Positions 35,203 through 44,551 of a DNA stretch of 64,000 nucleotides are shown here, piece by piece. Position 1 is the first letter of the stretch. Every line of letters starts with the position of its first letter. A program made the position numbers and the translations under genes. This DNA is from Christensenellaceae bacterium Phil10. GTDB lineage: Bacteria; Bacillota; Clostridia; Christensenellales; CAG-917. The stretch spans positions 1 through 64,000 of the forward strand of contig MSGY01000016.1 of the NCBI GenBank assembly GCA_001940895.1. The letters are read 5' to 3'. The notes beneath the pieces were generated by a model that saw nothing but the letters and a program-made list of their open reading frames with translations, made no database searches and was not told the origin of the DNA.

Positions 35203-35736
35203 ATGATTATCGATTTCAAAGACGCCGTCGAAGGCGAGTTTTATACAATCGACGAAACAATCCCTTTGGACGACGCTCTTACGGGAAGTCGCGGAGGCAG
35301 GTTCAAAGCCCCCGCAACTTTAAAAGGTTGGTATACTTTTTCCGAGGACACCCTTGCGGTAAACTGTGTGCTCGAAGCCGAGGTTCTTTTCGATTGCGAC
35401 CGTTGCGGGGCGCCTACAACCGTGAAATACAAAGTACCCGTCGAGGAAACTTTCTTTAAAGACCCTCCCGACGAATACTCTCTTTCCTACGACGACGAGG
35501 AAGTCGATCTGACGCCCGTCGTTCACGACAGAGTCGTACTTGCGTCGCCTTCGCAGGTGCTGTGCAGGAAGGATTGCAAAGGTCTTTGCCCGAGATGCGG
35601 TCAAAACCTTAACGAAGGCGAGTGTGAATGCAATATTAACGACGGGAAGGACGACGATAAATTCAATCCCTTCTCCGTTCTCAAAAATATGAATAACAAT
35701 CCGGGAGGTGCAACCAATGGCAGTACCAAAGTGTAA
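35203..35736 (+). CDS. yceD: YceD/DUF177 family protein
   Basis: A 177-residue protein of the YceD (DUF177) family, linked to 23S rRNA or large-subunit accumulation. It contains a first CDRC pair near residue 66 and a typical tail CRKDCKGLCPRCGQNLNEG with further cysteines, probably zinc-binding. The usual operon with rpmF is kept; rpmF starts inside its 3' end with a 20-base overlap. The last 25 residues are N-, P- and G-rich. Confidence 0.9.
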   Translation: MIIDFKDAVEGEFYTIDETIPLDDALTGSRGGRFKAPATLKGWYTFSEDTLAVNCVLEAEVLFDCDRCGAPTTVKYKVPVEETFFKDPPDEYSLSYDDEEVDLTPVVHDRVVLASPSQVLCRKDCKGLCPRCGQNLNEGECECNINDGKDDDKFNPFSVLKNMNNNPGGATNGSTKV

Positions 35737-35911
35737 AGTATCCAAAGCAAGACGTAACAGTCGTGCGGCTAACTGGAAACTCGAAACCCCTAATCTGGTC
35801 GAGTGCCCTCAGTGCCACGAACTCAAACTCAGCCATCAGGCCTGCAAAAAATGCGGTTACTACGACGGCGAGCAAGTTGTTGCTATTAAAGACAAGAGCG
35901 ATAAAGAGTAA
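35717..35911 (+). CDS. rpmF: 50S ribosomal protein L32
   Basis: A 64-residue L32. N-terminal MAVPKCKVSKARRNSRAANW is diagnostic, followed by a zinc ribbon with CPQC and CKKC pairs. The ATG at 35717 follows GGGAGGTG; a GTG 9 bases earlier is less likely. It overlaps yceD by 20 bases and is followed 14 bases later by a strong terminator. Confidence 0.97.
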   Translation: MAVPKCKVSKARRNSRAANWKLETPNLVECPQCHELKLSHQACKKCGYYDGEQVVAIKDKSDKE

Positions 35912-35925
35912 CAGCGTGTCATTAC

Positions 35926-35967
35926 AAGGTAAGGCGGTTTCAATAACGGTCCTTACCTTTTTGTTTT
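35926..35967 (+). terminator. Terminator after rpmF
   Basis: A 9-bp perfect stem (AAGGTAAGG at 35926-35934 with CCTTACCTT at 35951-35959), 16-base loop, then TTTTTGTTTTT. The next gene's ATG sits 1 base after the T-run. Confidence 0.85.
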
Positions 35968-35968
35968 T

Positions 35969-36715
35969 ATGATAACTTCCGTCGCAAACGAAAAAGTAAA
36001 ATTCGTCAAAAGACTTTCGGAAAAAAAATTCCGCGACGAGGAAGGTTTGTTCGTTGCGGAGGGCGCAAACATTCTGTCCGACCTGAAAGAAGGGTTCTCG
36101 GTCAGATACCTTTTCGCTACCGAAGACAATCTTGTCCTTGCAGAGAAATTGTCGGAAAAGTTCGGCGTACAGCCCGAAACTGTCGATTCGAAGGTTATGA
36201 AGGCGATGTCCGATACGGTAACTCCCTGCGGGATTCTTGCCGTAATCGAAAAACCCCGTTGCGTCCCTTCGGGCACTAACGCAATCGTTCTTGACGGCGT
36301 AAGCGACAGCGGCAATCTCGGTACGATTATTCGTACGGCGGCTGGAGCGGGTTTTTCCGACGTCTATCTTATGGGATGTGCCGACCCGTTTTCGCCAAAG
36401 ACCGTAAGGGCGAGTATGGGAGCGGTCCTTCGCGTCAACATTATCGTTACCGATAAAGAAAATCTTCAGGGTTATCTCGACGGTTACGTCAGAGTTGCGA
36501 TGGATATGTCGGGCGACGACGTTTTCGGCTTTAAACCCCGGCGGAAAGTCGCTTTGTTTTTCGGAAACGAAGCGCACGGTTTATCGGATTTCTCATTTGA
36601 AAATTCCGACGTTATTTTATCAATTCCTATGCAAAACGGTCAGGAAAGCCTGAACGTTGCGGTTGCCGCAGGCATAGCGATGTACGTAATCAATCACAAT
36701 TTTATAAATAAGTAG
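35969..36715 (+). CDS. TrmH-family RNA 2'-O-methyltransferase (SpoU)
   Basis: A 248-residue SPOUT methyltransferase. An N-terminal substrate-binding domain (ITSVANEKVKFVKRLSEKKF, EEGLFVAEGANIL) leads into the knot domain with VLDGVSDSGNLGTIIRTAAG, the motif II region ALFFGNEAHGLSDF and the C-terminal SIPMQNGQESLNVAVAAGIA. It methylates a ribose in rRNA or tRNA; the exact site is not clear. The ATG lies directly after the T-run of the rpmF terminator and has no Shine-Dalgarno sequence, yet the N-terminus matches the family start. Confidence 0.92.
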   Translation: MITSVANEKVKFVKRLSEKKFRDEEGLFVAEGANILSDLKEGFSVRYLFATEDNLVLAEKLSEKFGVQPETVDSKVMKAMSDTVTPCGILAVIEKPRCVPSGTNAIVLDGVSDSGNLGTIIRTAAGAGFSDVYLMGCADPFSPKTVRASMGAVLRVNIIVTDKENLQGYLDGYVRVAMDMSGDDVFGFKPRRKVALFFGNEAHGLSDFSFENSDVILSIPMQNGQESLNVAVAAGIAMYVINHNFINK

Positions 36716-36724
36716 GAGTGTTTT

Positions 36725-37462
36725 ATGAGCGGACACAGCAAATGGCACAACATACAGGCCAAAAAGGGCAAAAGCGACGCGGCGCGCGGAAACGTGTTTA
36801 CAAAAATAGGTCGCGAAATCGCCATAGCGGTTAAACAAGGCGGAGCCGACCCCAACAGCAATTCCAAACTTCGCGACGCCATCGCAAAGGCAAAAGCCAA
36901 CAATATGCCCAACGACAATATTCAGCGCAGCATCAAAAAAGCCGCGGGCGAACTCGACAGCGTCAATTACGAGGAATTTACCTATGAAGGTTACGGCGCG
37001 GGCGGCGTCGCAATGATTGTCGAAACGCTTACCGACAATAAAAACCGTACGGCAGGCGACGTGAGACATCTTTTCGATAAATTCGGCGGCAGTCTCGGCA
37101 GCACGGGATGCGTTTCGTATATGTTCAAAAAGCGCGGCGTAATCGACGTGCCCGTTACGGCTATGGCCGAGGACGATATTATGATGCTCGCTATCGACGC
37201 GGGCGCCGACGATATAGTTACGCTTGACGACGTCTATGAGATTTATACGATGCCCGGAGATTTGTCGAAAGTCCGCGAGGCTCTTGAAAAAGCCGGCGTA
37301 GAAATACTTTCCTCGGAAATCGATATGATTCCCGATAACGAGGTCGAAGTTGACGAAAAACATCAGGCGTCTGTCATCAAACTTATCGATAAACTTGAAG
37401 AACTCGACGACGTTCAGAACGTTTTCCACAACGCTAAAGACCTTGTCGACGACGAAGAATGA
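36725..37462 (+). CDS. yebC: YebC/PmpR family translational or transcriptional regulator
   Basis: A 245-residue YebC family protein. The invariant start [20 protein letters not shown] and the segment [20 protein letters not shown] are diagnostic. Members were described as DNA-binding regulators, and more recent work links the family to relief of ribosome stalling at prolines. It overlaps proA by 4 bases, so proline biosynthesis may be coupled to it here; that link is inference. RBS AGGAGTG. Confidence 0.93.
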   Translation: MSGHSKWHNIQAKKGKSDAARGNVFTKIGREIAIAVKQGGADPNSNSKLRDAIAKAKANNMPNDNIQRSIKKAAGELDSVNYEEFTYEGYGAGGVAMIVETLTDNKNRTAGDVRHLFDKFGGSLGSTGCVSYMFKKRGVIDVPVTAMAEDDIMMLAIDAGADDIVTLDDVYEIYTMPGDLSKVREALEKAGVEILSSEIDMIPDNEVEVDEKHQASVIKLIDKLEELDDVQNVFHNAKDLVDDEE

Positions 37463-38697
37463 ACGTTACCGAACAGGCAAAACGGGCTAAATCGGCCGCT
37501 TTAAAACTGCAGGGATATTCAACCGACGACAAAAATAAAATGCTTTTGACTATTGCCGAAAGCATTTCCTCGTGCCGGAAATATATCCTTGAAGAAAACG
37601 AGAAAGACCTTGCCGCTTATCCCGATAAAACGTCGGCTCTTTTCGACAGACTTACGCTTAACGATAAAAGAATCGACGCAATGGTAGAAGGCGTGAAAGA
37701 AGTTGCGGCGCTTCCCGACCCTGTCGGCGAAGTAACCGACGAATGGGTTCGTCCGAGCGGTATAAGCATAAAAAAGGTGCGCTCGCCCATAGGCGTTATC
37801 GCGATAATTTACGAAGCCCGTCCGAACGTAACCGTCGACACGGCGGCATTATGCGTTAAAAGCGGCAACGCCGTTATTTTGCGCGGAAGTCGTCAGGCGT
37901 TAAACTGCAACAGGGCAATCTATAAGGTAATGTACGAGTCGTTAAAAAAAGCCGGATTTGACGCAGACGTCCTGCAATTTATCGACGACCCGTCGCACGA
38001 CGGAGCAAAAGAACTTCTTTCGCTTGACGAATACGTCGACGTCGTAATTCCGCGAGGCGGCGAAGGTTTAAAGCATTTCGTACTTGAAAACAGCAGTATT
38101 CCCGTTCTTGCGTCCGCGGGCGGAAACTGCCATATTTTCGTTGCGGAGTCGGCTGATTTCAATATGGCGCTGAACGTTATCGAAAACGCTAAATGCAGTA
38201 AGCCTAGCGTTTGTAACGCAGTCGAACACATACTTGTGGATAATAAAATCGCAAAGTCGTTTATACCTAAATTATACGCGCGTATGCGCGCGTGCGGCGT
38301 TACCGTCCTCGGCGACGAAATTTCCCGCTCCGTCGAAAAGGAAATTCTTCCCGCTTCCGACAATGATTACGATACCGAGTTTCTTTCGCTGACTCTCACC
38401 GTGAAAGCGGTTGACGGGGTATACGAGGCAATCGATGAGATAAATACGCACGGTACGCGTCACAGCGAAGCGATAATTACTTCCGATAAATCCGAAGCGG
38501 ACGTTTTCACGACTCTCGTCGACGCGGCGGCAACGTACGTTAACGCGTCAACGCGCTTTACCGACGGATTCGAATTCGGCTTCGGGGCGGAGATGGGAAT
38601 ATCGACGGGAAAACTTCACGCAAGGGGACCGATAGGTCTTGAACAGCTGACTTCCGAAAGATACGTTGTTACAGGCGACGGCGCGATTAGAAAATGA
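37459..38697 (+). CDS. proA: Glutamate-5-semialdehyde dehydrogenase (gamma-glutamyl phosphate reductase)
   Basis: A 412-residue aldehyde-dehydrogenase-fold enzyme reducing gamma-glutamyl phosphate in proline synthesis. Signatures are [20 protein letters not shown], the catalytic cysteine in [17 protein letters not shown], and [20 protein letters not shown] near the end. The partner proB (glutamate 5-kinase) is not adjacent, which is less usual. Starts with ATGA overlap on yebC and ends at a strong terminator. Confidence 0.95.
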   Translation: MNVTEQAKRAKSAALKLQGYSTDDKNKMLLTIAESISSCRKYILEENEKDLAAYPDKTSALFDRLTLNDKRIDAMVEGVKEVAALPDPVGEVTDEWVRPSGISIKKVRSPIGVIAIIYEARPNVTVDTAALCVKSGNAVILRGSRQALNCNRAIYKVMYESLKKAGFDADVLQFIDDPSHDGAKELLSLDEYVDVVIPRGGEGLKHFVLENSSIPVLASAGGNCHIFVAESADFNMALNVIENAKCSKPSVCNAVEHILVDNKIAKSFIPKLYARMRACGVTVLGDEISRSVEKEILPASDNDYDTEFLSLTLTVKAVDGVYEAIDEINTHGTRHSEAIITSDKSEADVFTTLVDAAATYVNASTRFTDGFEFGFGAEMGISTGKLHARGPIGLEQLTSERYVVTGDGAIRK

Positions 38698-38715
38698 CTT
38701 CTGTTTTTACGATAT

Positions 38716-38742
38716 AAGGCACGCAAAAGCGTGCTTTTTTTA
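38716..38742 (+). terminator. Terminator after proA
   Basis: A GCACGC (38719-38724) and GCGTGC (38729-38734) stem with AAAA loop, extended by two weaker pairs, then seven T residues. Confidence 0.85.
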
Positions 38743-38812
38743 TTATTTTAATTATTCATGTGTAAAATTTTCGTATAATTCCTATTAAATCAGTAAACTT
38801 TAATATTATGGC

Positions 38813-38841
38813 TTGACATTAGACCCGAGTTTACATATAAT
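38813..38841 (+). promoter_or_regulatory. Promoter of the Rrf2-NifS operon
   Basis: Perfect consensus TTGACA (38813-38818) and TATAAT (38836-38841), spacer 17 bp. RBS AAGGTAGG follows. Confidence 0.88.
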
Positions 38842-38846
38842 AAACT
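38828..38846 (+). promoter_or_regulatory. Candidate Rrf2 operator
   Basis: A 6-bp palindrome, AGTTTA (38828-38833) and TAAACT (38841-38846), with a 7-base centre, covers the -10 box. Its position fits autorepression by the Rrf2 domain encoded just downstream, like IscR. It is a pattern call without known consensus for this group. Confidence 0.45.
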
Positions 38847-38868
38847 TGACTAAAAAGGTAGGTTATAT

Positions 38869-40449
38869 ATGAAATTATCATCAAAAGCACGCTACGGGCT
38901 TAAAGCCTGTCTGGCATTGGCAGAAAATCATAACGTAAACAAACCGCTGGCCCTTCCGGTGTTCAGCGAGAAAGCCGGCGTTACCGAAGCTTATATGGAG
39001 CAGATAATAATCCTTCTGAAAAAAGCCGATATCGTGGAAAGCGTACGCGGCGCGGGAGGCGGGTATTACCTTAAAAAATCGCCCGACGAAATTAAAGTCG
39101 GCGAAATCATCAGGGCGCTTGAAGACGGACTTGAAATAGTCGATTGCATAAATACGCCTTGCGAGGCGGCCGACGAGTGCAAGGCAAGGAAAGTCTGGAA
39201 CAGGATTTACAAGAATATGAATCTCGTCCTTGACGGTATCACTCTTGCGGACCTGCTTCGCGACCAAAAGAGATACGTCTATCTGGACCATTCCGCAACC
39301 ACCGCCGTCGACGACGAGGTTCTTGCCGGAATGTTGCCGTATTTTTCCGAAAAACCCGGAAACGCAAGCAGTCAGCATGGTATGGGCAGAGAGGCGGAAG
39401 CCGCTGTCGATATCGCACGAAAACAGGTAGCAGACGCAATAGGCGCGAAAACCAACGAGATTTATTTTACTTCGGGTGGCAGCGAGTCGGATAACTGGGC
39501 AATAAAAGGAATCGCTCACTCTTATAAGTCGAAAGGAAAACACCTTATCACAAGCGAGTTCGAACATCCCGCGGTTCTCAATACAATGAAGTATCTCGAG
39601 GGAGAAGGATACGAGGTTACCTATCTTAAAACCGATAAGGAAGGCTATATACGTCCCGAGGAACTTGAAAAAGCAATACGCGACGATACCGTTCTTGTCA
39701 GCGTTATGTACGCCAACAACGAAATCGGTACCATTCAGCCTATACCCGAGCTTGCGAAAATCGCGCACGAACACGGTGCGTTTTTCCACACCGACGCCGT
39801 GCAGGCGGTTGGCAACGTCCCCATTGACGTTAAAGAGCAAGGTATCGATATGCTGTCAATGTCGGCGCATAAATTTTACGGCCCGAAAGGAATAGGATGC
39901 CTGTATATCAAAAGCGGAATTCGTCCCGAGCGACTTATCGCGGGCGGCGAACAGGAAAGAAATCAGCGCGCAGGCACAACCAACACGCCGGGCATAGTAG
40001 GTATGGGACTCGCAATCGAAAAAGCGACTGAAAACATAGACGCAAACAACGCTTATATTTCGTCGTTGCGCGACGAATTCGTGAAAGAGGTGAAGGAAAG
40101 AATACCCGATATCCGCTACAACGGCGGAGAAAAGCGTCTTGCGGGCAACGCTCACTTTACCTTTAAGTATATCGAAGGCGAAAGCATATTGTTCACGCTG
40201 GACCTTGCCGGAATTTGCGCGTCGAGCGGAAGCGCGTGCAGTTCGGGAAGTCTCGAAGCGTCGAAAACCGTGCTTGCGATAGGCGTGCCGCCCGAAGAAG
40301 CGCACGGAAGTATCCGCTTTACGTTCGGTCGCGAAAACACCATGGACGACGTTAAGTATACGGTTGACAAACTCGAAGAAACGGTAAAAAGACTTCGCTC
40401 GATGAGTCCGCTTTTTGCCGCAGCAAAAGCAAAAATCACGATGATTTAA
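38869..40449 (+). CDS. Rrf2-family regulator fused to cysteine desulfurase (NifS)
   Basis: One 526-residue ORF with two complete domains. Residues 1-130 form an Rrf2/IscR-type winged helix: SSKARYGLKACLALAEN, VESVRGAGGGYYLKKS and putative [Fe-S] ligands C93, C98 and C104. Residues 136-526 form a group-I cysteine desulfurase: YLDHSATTAVDDEVL, the PLP lysine K335 in SMSAHKFYGPKGIG, and the persulfide cysteine C457 in ASSGSACSSG. Only six residues join them, with no stop and no start codon near the junction, so it is not two genes. Separate adjacent rrf2 and nifS genes are the norm in Clostridia. The enzyme that makes sulfur for clusters is thus bound to the likely cluster-sensing repressor. NifU follows. 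Confidence 0.93.
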   Translation: MKLSSKARYGLKACLALAENHNVNKPLALPVFSEKAGVTEAYMEQIIILLKKADIVESVRGAGGGYYLKKSPDEIKVGEIIRALEDGLEIVDCINTPCEAADECKARKVWNRIYKNMNLVLDGITLADLLRDQKRYVYLDHSATTAVDDEVLAGMLPYFSEKPGNASSQHGMGREAEAAVDIARKQVADAIGAKTNEIYFTSGGSESDNWAIKGIAHSYKSKGKHLITSEFEHPAVLNTMKYLEGEGYEVTYLKTDKEGYIRPEELEKAIRDDTVLVSVMYANNEIGTIQPIPELAKIAHEHGAFFHTDAVQAVGNVPIDVKEQGIDMLSMSAHKFYGPKGIGCLYIKSGIRPERLIAGGEQERNQRAGTTNTPGIVGMGLAIEKATENIDANNAYISSLRDEFVKEVKERIPDIRYNGGEKRLAGNAHFTFKYIEGESILFTLDLAGICASSGSACSSGSLEASKTVLAIGVPPEEAHGSIRFTFGRENTMDDVKYTVDKLEETVKRLRSMSPLFAAAKAKITMI

Positions 40450-40502
40450 CCGTTTTTATTCAAAAATAATAAATAATCCGCAATTATATCTGGAGGAATT
40501 GT

Positions 40503-40931
40503 ATGTATAACGAAAAAGTAATGGAAATATTCAAAAATCCCCAAAACGTCGGCGAGGTCGAAAATTACAACGCTATCGGTACCGTTGGTAACGCCACGTG
40601 CGGCGATATAATGCAAATCACGTTGAGAATCGAAAACGACGTCATAAAAGACGCTAAATTCAAAACGTTCGGCTGCGCCGCCGCTATTACTTCGTCGAGC
40701 GTCGCAACGAGTATGATAATAGGAAAAACCGTCGACGAGGCGCTGAAAGTCACGAATAAAGACGTAATTACCGAGCTCGAAGGACTGCCGCCGCAAAAAA
40801 TACACTGTTCGGTGCTTGCGGAAGAAGCCATAAGGGCGGCTATCGAGAATTACCGCGCGACGAGCGGGGAATCGGCGGAAGCTACCGTCTCGCGCGAGTG
40901 CGAATGCGCCTGCAAAAAGCAGGATAAATAA
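40503..40931 (+). CDS. nifU: Fe-S cluster scaffold protein, NifU/IscU type
   Basis: A 142-residue scaffold. Ligands C33 and D35 (GNATCGDIM), C58 (FGCAAA) and C102 (IHCSVLAEEAI) match the IscU-type cluster site. The start YNEKVMEIFKNPQNVGEVEN is the NifU N-terminal pattern. A C-terminal ECECACKK adds three cysteines not needed for the scaffold fold. It receives sulfur from the upstream NifS domain and assembles clusters. RBS TGGAGGAA. Confidence 0.94.
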   Translation: MYNEKVMEIFKNPQNVGEVENYNAIGTVGNATCGDIMQITLRIENDVIKDAKFKTFGCAAAITSSSVATSMIIGKTVDEALKVTNKDVITELEGLPPQKIHCSVLAEEAIRAAIENYRATSGESAEATVSRECECACKKQDK

Positions 40932-40993
40932 ATTCCAGTATTTTACTTTTTAAAATCATTTTGTCAAAACATACTAATATCGGGAGGTGTGCT

Positions 40994-41137
40994 ATGACGA
41001 AAGGAAAAGGATTTTTGACAGGAATGGCTGTCGGCGCTATCGCCGTCGGCGTTTACGAAATGGGCGTCAAAGCGAAAAACTCGCTTAGCGAGGGCAAAGA
41101 TAAAATCAAAAGAAAATTCGACAAAATTTTCAACTGA
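40994..41137 (+). CDS. Small YtxH-like membrane protein, 47 residues
   Basis: A short ORF with a strong GGGAGGTG ribosome-binding site. It encodes 47 residues: a basic start, a glycine- and alanine-rich hydrophobic helix (LTGMAVGAIAVGVYEMGV), then a lysine-rich charged tail. This shape resembles YtxH-like proteins. It lies 63 bases after nifU and before a terminator, so it is probably in the same transcript. No function is known. Confidence 0.7.
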   Translation: MTKGKGFLTGMAVGAIAVGVYEMGVKAKNSLSEGKDKIKRKFDKIFN

Positions 41138-41156
41138 CAATTTTTATTCATAATGC

Positions 41157-41189
41157 AAAAAAAACCGCAGAATTTTGCGGTTTTTTTGT
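41157..41189. terminator. Bidirectional terminator
   Basis: A 9-bp stem (AAAACCGCA at 41161-41169 with TGCGGTTTT at 41176-41184) with flanking A- and T-runs. It serves both the nifU transcript and the convergent GDPD gene. Confidence 0.88.
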
Positions 41190-41208
41190 TATAAAACATA
41201 TAAAATTG

Positions 41209-41973
41209 TTATTTAAAAGGAAGTTCTTTTTCGATAATGTCCGGCGATATTTTTTCAAAGATAACGTTATCCGCATATTTCTTCGCGACTGCAAGGTTTT
41301 CCTCGGTACGGACCGTCCAACTTAAAACGGGCATTTTCTCGTGCGTTGCGTCGATGTATTTGTTAGGACTGCTGACGACGTCATAAGAGGTAAACATAGG
41401 TTTGCTTATGGCGTTTACGTGAAGTTTTCCCATAAAATCGTTTAAAACTTTCGGCGTTTTGCCTTTTTCGCCTTCTGCCGACGCAAGCTGTCCGAAGGGA
41501 TATTCGGTCTGATGGCGTCTGCACCATCTGACGGTGAACGGGTCGAACGACTGCAGTGCGATAACGTCTTTATATGGATAATTTTTCAAATCGCGCAGGA
41601 CTGCTTTCGCAAGGTCGTTGTTGCGCCATCCGCAAATTGTTTTCAGTTCGATAAGTATAGGCACGCGTCCGTCTACGAGCGCAAGCATTTCGGGCAGAGT
41701 GGGAATAATCGCGCCGCCGAGCGTCATCGGATAATCTTTAAGTTGCGACGACGTAAGGCTTTCGATGCGCACGTCCTTTCCGCAGATTCGCTTCAGACTG
41801 TTGTCGTGATGTACGGCGACAACGCCGTCCCGTAAAAGATGAACGTCCGTTTCGATTGCGAAACCCCGTTCGATTGCGGCTTTAAAAGCCGATATGCTGT
41901 TTTCTTCGCGGATTTCGTCGTGAAGTCCGCGATGAGCGATAGGCGTGCCGATAAATTTTTCGAAACTTTGCAT
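41209..41973 (-). CDS. Glycerophosphodiester phosphodiesterase
   Basis: A 254-residue GDPD TIM-barrel enzyme that splits glycerophosphodiesters into glycerol 3-phosphate and an alcohol. Motifs are PIAHRGLHDEIREENSISAF with catalytic H and E, FAIETDVHLLRDGVVAVHHD, and ILIELKT. The C-terminal LSWTVRTEENLAVAKKYADN is typical. It lies 19 bases after the LUD gene on the same strand. No signal peptide, so it is cytoplasmic. Confidence 0.93.
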   Translation of the reverse strand: MQSFEKFIGTPIAHRGLHDEIREENSISAFKAAIERGFAIETDVHLLRDGVVAVHHDNSLKRICGKDVRIESLTSSQLKDYPMTLGGAIIPTLPEMLALVDGRVPILIELKTICGWRNNDLAKAVLRDLKNYPYKDVIALQSFDPFTVRWCRRHQTEYPFGQLASAEGEKGKTPKVLNDFMGKLHVNAISKPMFTSYDVVSSPNKYIDATHEKMPVLSWTVRTEENLAVAKKYADNVIFEKISPDIIEKELPFK

Positions 41974-41992
41974 AATTCCCTCGTAAATATAA

Positions 41993-42601
41993 TTAATATC
42001 CTAATTCCTTGTCGACGATGATAACGTAAACGTTTTTGCTGCGCGGCGGCAACGATATAATGCTTGTCGCGTGGCAGATATTCGTTTCGCGCGGGCAATC
42101 TCTGCAATCTCCGCCCGTAACGCACGGATTCGACGTATAACCGAACCGCAGGCAGTTTTTCTTTGCCGCGACGGTGCGGATGCGTTCGAGCGCGGCGGGA
42201 ACGTCTTTTACTATTTTATTAACGCCCAGAACGAATACGGTGTTTTTGCCGCCGTAGAGTTGAGACGCAATGCGGTTGCAGTTGCCGTCGGTATTGACGA
42301 ATTCGCCGTTTTCGGTAAGAGCGTTGGTCGACGTGAGAAACCAGTCGGCAAAAACCGCGTTTTTCATAACTTCGTCGGGATTGACGTCCGGCATGAGTTT
42401 TCGTATATAAACTTTATTTCCTCTTTCTTTCAGGAATTTACCGACGCCTGTTTCGTCAAGCGTGGCGCTTCCTCCGGCGCCGACGGTATCGTCTTTTCCT
42501 ATCAGTCCGGCAAGGAGACGGCATGCTTCGTCCGTCGTTTCGGTGAAATACGTTTTAAAGCCTTTGTTTTCAAGAATATTTAACAGATTTTTGATTTCCA
42601 T
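41993..42601 (-). CDS. LUD-domain protein (LutC/YkgG-like)
   Basis: A 202-residue DUF162/LUD family protein. GKDDTVGAGGSATLDETGVG and FLTSTNALTENGEFVNTDGN are characteristic. A C-terminal cysteine cluster (CVTGGDCRDCPRETNICHA) is typical of the stand-alone form in Clostridia. LutC-type proteins take part in lactate oxidation, but this group lacks lutA and lutB partners here, so the role is unknown. The ATG at 42601 follows GAGGTGATT; a start ten codons earlier is less likely. Confidence 0.88.
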   Translation of the reverse strand: MEIKNLLNILENKGFKTYFTETTDEACRLLAGLIGKDDTVGAGGSATLDETGVGKFLKERGNKVYIRKLMPDVNPDEVMKNAVFADWFLTSTNALTENGEFVNTDGNCNRIASQLYGGKNTVFVLGVNKIVKDVPAALERIRTVAAKKNCLRFGYTSNPCVTGGDCRDCPRETNICHATSIISLPPRSKNVYVIIVDKELGY

Positions 42602-42622
42602 ATAATCACCTCGATGAAATAA

Positions 42623-42651
42623 ATTATACAATATGCCGCTTTAAAAGTAAA
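42623..42651 (-). promoter_or_regulatory. Promoter of the LUD-GDPD pair
   Basis: Minus strand TTTACT (42646-42651) and TATAAT (42623-42628), spacer 17 bp. Confidence 0.65.
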
Positions 42652-42689
42652 TTTATTAAGTAATTTTATTTATAAAGTCGGGTAAATAT

Positions 42690-42718
42690 TTGCCAATAAG
42701 TCGCTAATTTTATATAAT
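42690..42718 (+). promoter_or_regulatory. lepA promoter
   Basis: TTGCCA (42690-42695) and TATAAT (42713-42718), spacer 17 bp, 25 bases before the lepA ATG. Confidence 0.75.
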
Positions 42719-42743
42719 TGAATAAATCTGTCGAGAGGAAAAT

Positions 42744-44543
42744 ATGTTCGATAATTCCAAAATCAGAAACTTTTGCATAATAGCGCACATAGACCACGGG
42801 AAAAGCACTCTTGCCGACCGTCTTATTGAAAGTACGGACACCGTATCCAAAAGAGATATGGAGGAGCAGCTTCTCGATAATATGGATATCGAAAGAGAGC
42901 GCGGGATTACCATCAAACTGCAGACTTGCCGTATGTTTTACGAATACCGCGGCGAAGAATATATGTTAAATCTCATCGATACCCCGGGTCACGTCGATTT
43001 TACTTACGAAGTATCGCGTTCGCTTGCCGCCTGCGAGGGCGCGTTGCTTGTCGTCGACGCGACGCAGGGCATCGAGGCTCAGACTCTTACAAACGTTTAT
43101 CTTGCGCTTGATCACGACCTCGAAATACTGCCCGTAATAAATAAAATCGACCTTCAGAGCGCCAATCCCGAAGGTTGCAAACAGGAAATAGAAGACGTTA
43201 TCGGACTGCCTGCCGACGACGCGCCTCTCATTTCGGCAAAAGAGGGAATAGGTATTTCCGAACTTCTCGAAAGAATTATTACCGATTTGCCTGCTCCGAA
43301 AGGAAACGCCGACGAACCGTTGCGCGCTCTTATTTTCGACAGTTTTTACGATAATTACAAGGGTGCGATTTCTATGGTGCGCGTCGGGGACGGCCGCGTA
43401 AAAGTCGGAGATAAAATTAAAATGGTTTCAACGGGAAAGGTCTTCGACGTTACCGAGGTCGGCGTATTTACGCCTTCGGCAACGCCCGTGGACGAGCTTT
43501 ACGCCGGAATGGTAGGCTATATCTCGGCAAGTATCAAAAACGTCAGGGATACGGCTGTAGGCGATACGATAACGCTTGCCGACAATCCGACGAAAAACCC
43601 GTACGACGGATACAAAAAAATCACGCCTATGGTTTTTGCGGGAATTTATCCCGCTGACGGCAGCAAATACAACGACCTCAAGGACGCTTTGGAAAAATTG
43701 CAGCTGAACGACGCCAGTCTCATGTTCGAACCCGAGGTTTCGACTGCGCTCGGATTCGGTTACAGATGCGGTTTTTTAGGGCTTCTGCACATGGAAATAA
43801 TCGAGGAAAGACTTGAAAGAGAGTTCGATCTCGACCTGGTTACTACCGCGCCCAGCGTCAATTATAAGGTAAAACTCACGTCGGGCGAGGAAATTACCGT
43901 AAGCAATCCCACGCATCTGCCGGCGCCCGACCGTATCGAATATATGGAAGAGCCCGTCGTGAAAGCCGAAATTTATACGCCGCCCGAATACGTAGGCGCA
44001 ATTATGGAGCTTTGTCAGGAAAAACGCGGCGTTTATAAGGATTTGTCATACCTTGACAGCAGCAGAAGCAAACTTTTATACGAAATTCCGCTTAACGAAA
44101 TTATTTACGACTTTTTCGACGCGCTTAAATCGCGCACGCGCGGTTATGCAAGCCTCGACTATGAAATAATCGGATACAAAAAATCCGACCTCGTAAAACT
44201 CGATATGCTGCTCAACGGTGAAATGTGCGACGCGCTTTCAACGATAGTGCATCGCGACAAAGCGTATGCGCGCGGTCGTGCGATAGCCGAAAAACTTAAA
44301 GACGCAATTCCTCGTCAGCAATTCGAAATTCCCGTGCAGGCATGCATAGGCGGCAAGGTTATCGCAAGAGAAACGGTAAAAGCAGTAAGAAAAGACGTGC
44401 TTGCAAAGTGCTACGGCGGCGATATTACGAGAAAGAAAAAACTGCTTGAAAAACAAAAAGAGGGCAAAAAACGTATGCGCCAGGTAGGAAGCGTGTCAGT
44501 CCCGAGCGAAGCCTTTATGAGTATTCTGAAAATCGACAGCTGA
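42744..44543 (+). CDS. lepA: Elongation factor 4 (LepA)
   Basis: A 599-residue translational GTPase. Switch and G motifs include [27 protein letters not shown] and NKIDL. The EF4-specific C-terminal domain is seen in [10 protein letters not shown] and [22 protein letters not shown]4 back-translocates or assists ribosome function and 30S biogenesis. RBS GAGAGGAAA. It is followed 8 bases later by hemW, a frequent neighbour. Confidence 0.97.
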   Translation: MFDNSKIRNFCIIAHIDHGKSTLADRLIESTDTVSKRDMEEQLLDNMDIERERGITIKLQTCRMFYEYRGEEYMLNLIDTPGHVDFTYEVSRSLAACEGALLVVDATQGIEAQTLTNVYLALDHDLEILPVINKIDLQSANPEGCKQEIEDVIGLPADDAPLISAKEGIGISELLERIITDLPAPKGNADEPLRALIFDSFYDNYKGAISMVRVGDGRVKVGDKIKMVSTGKVFDVTEVGVFTPSATPVDELYAGMVGYISASIKNVRDTAVGDTITLADNPTKNPYDGYKKITPMVFAGIYPADGSKYNDLKDALEKLQLNDASLMFEPEVSTALGFGYRCGFLGLLHMEIIEERLEREFDLDLVTTAPSVNYKVKLTSGEEITVSNPTHLPAPDRIEYMEEPVVKAEIYTPPEYVGAIMELCQEKRGVYKDLSYLDSSRSKLLYEIPLNEIIYDFFDALKSRTRGYASLDYEIIGYKKSDLVKLDMLLNGEMCDALSTIVHRDKAYARGRAIAEKLKDAIPRQQFEIPVQACIGGKVIARETVKAVRKDVLAKCYGGDITRKKKLLEKQKEGKKRMRQVGSVSVPSEAFMSILKIDS

Positions 44544-44551
44544 CGTTTAAA

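Noticed and set aside
38881-39840. 319-codon minus-strand ORF opposite the Rrf2-NifS fusion
   Set aside because: Antisense artefact of codon bias; no RBS and no motif.
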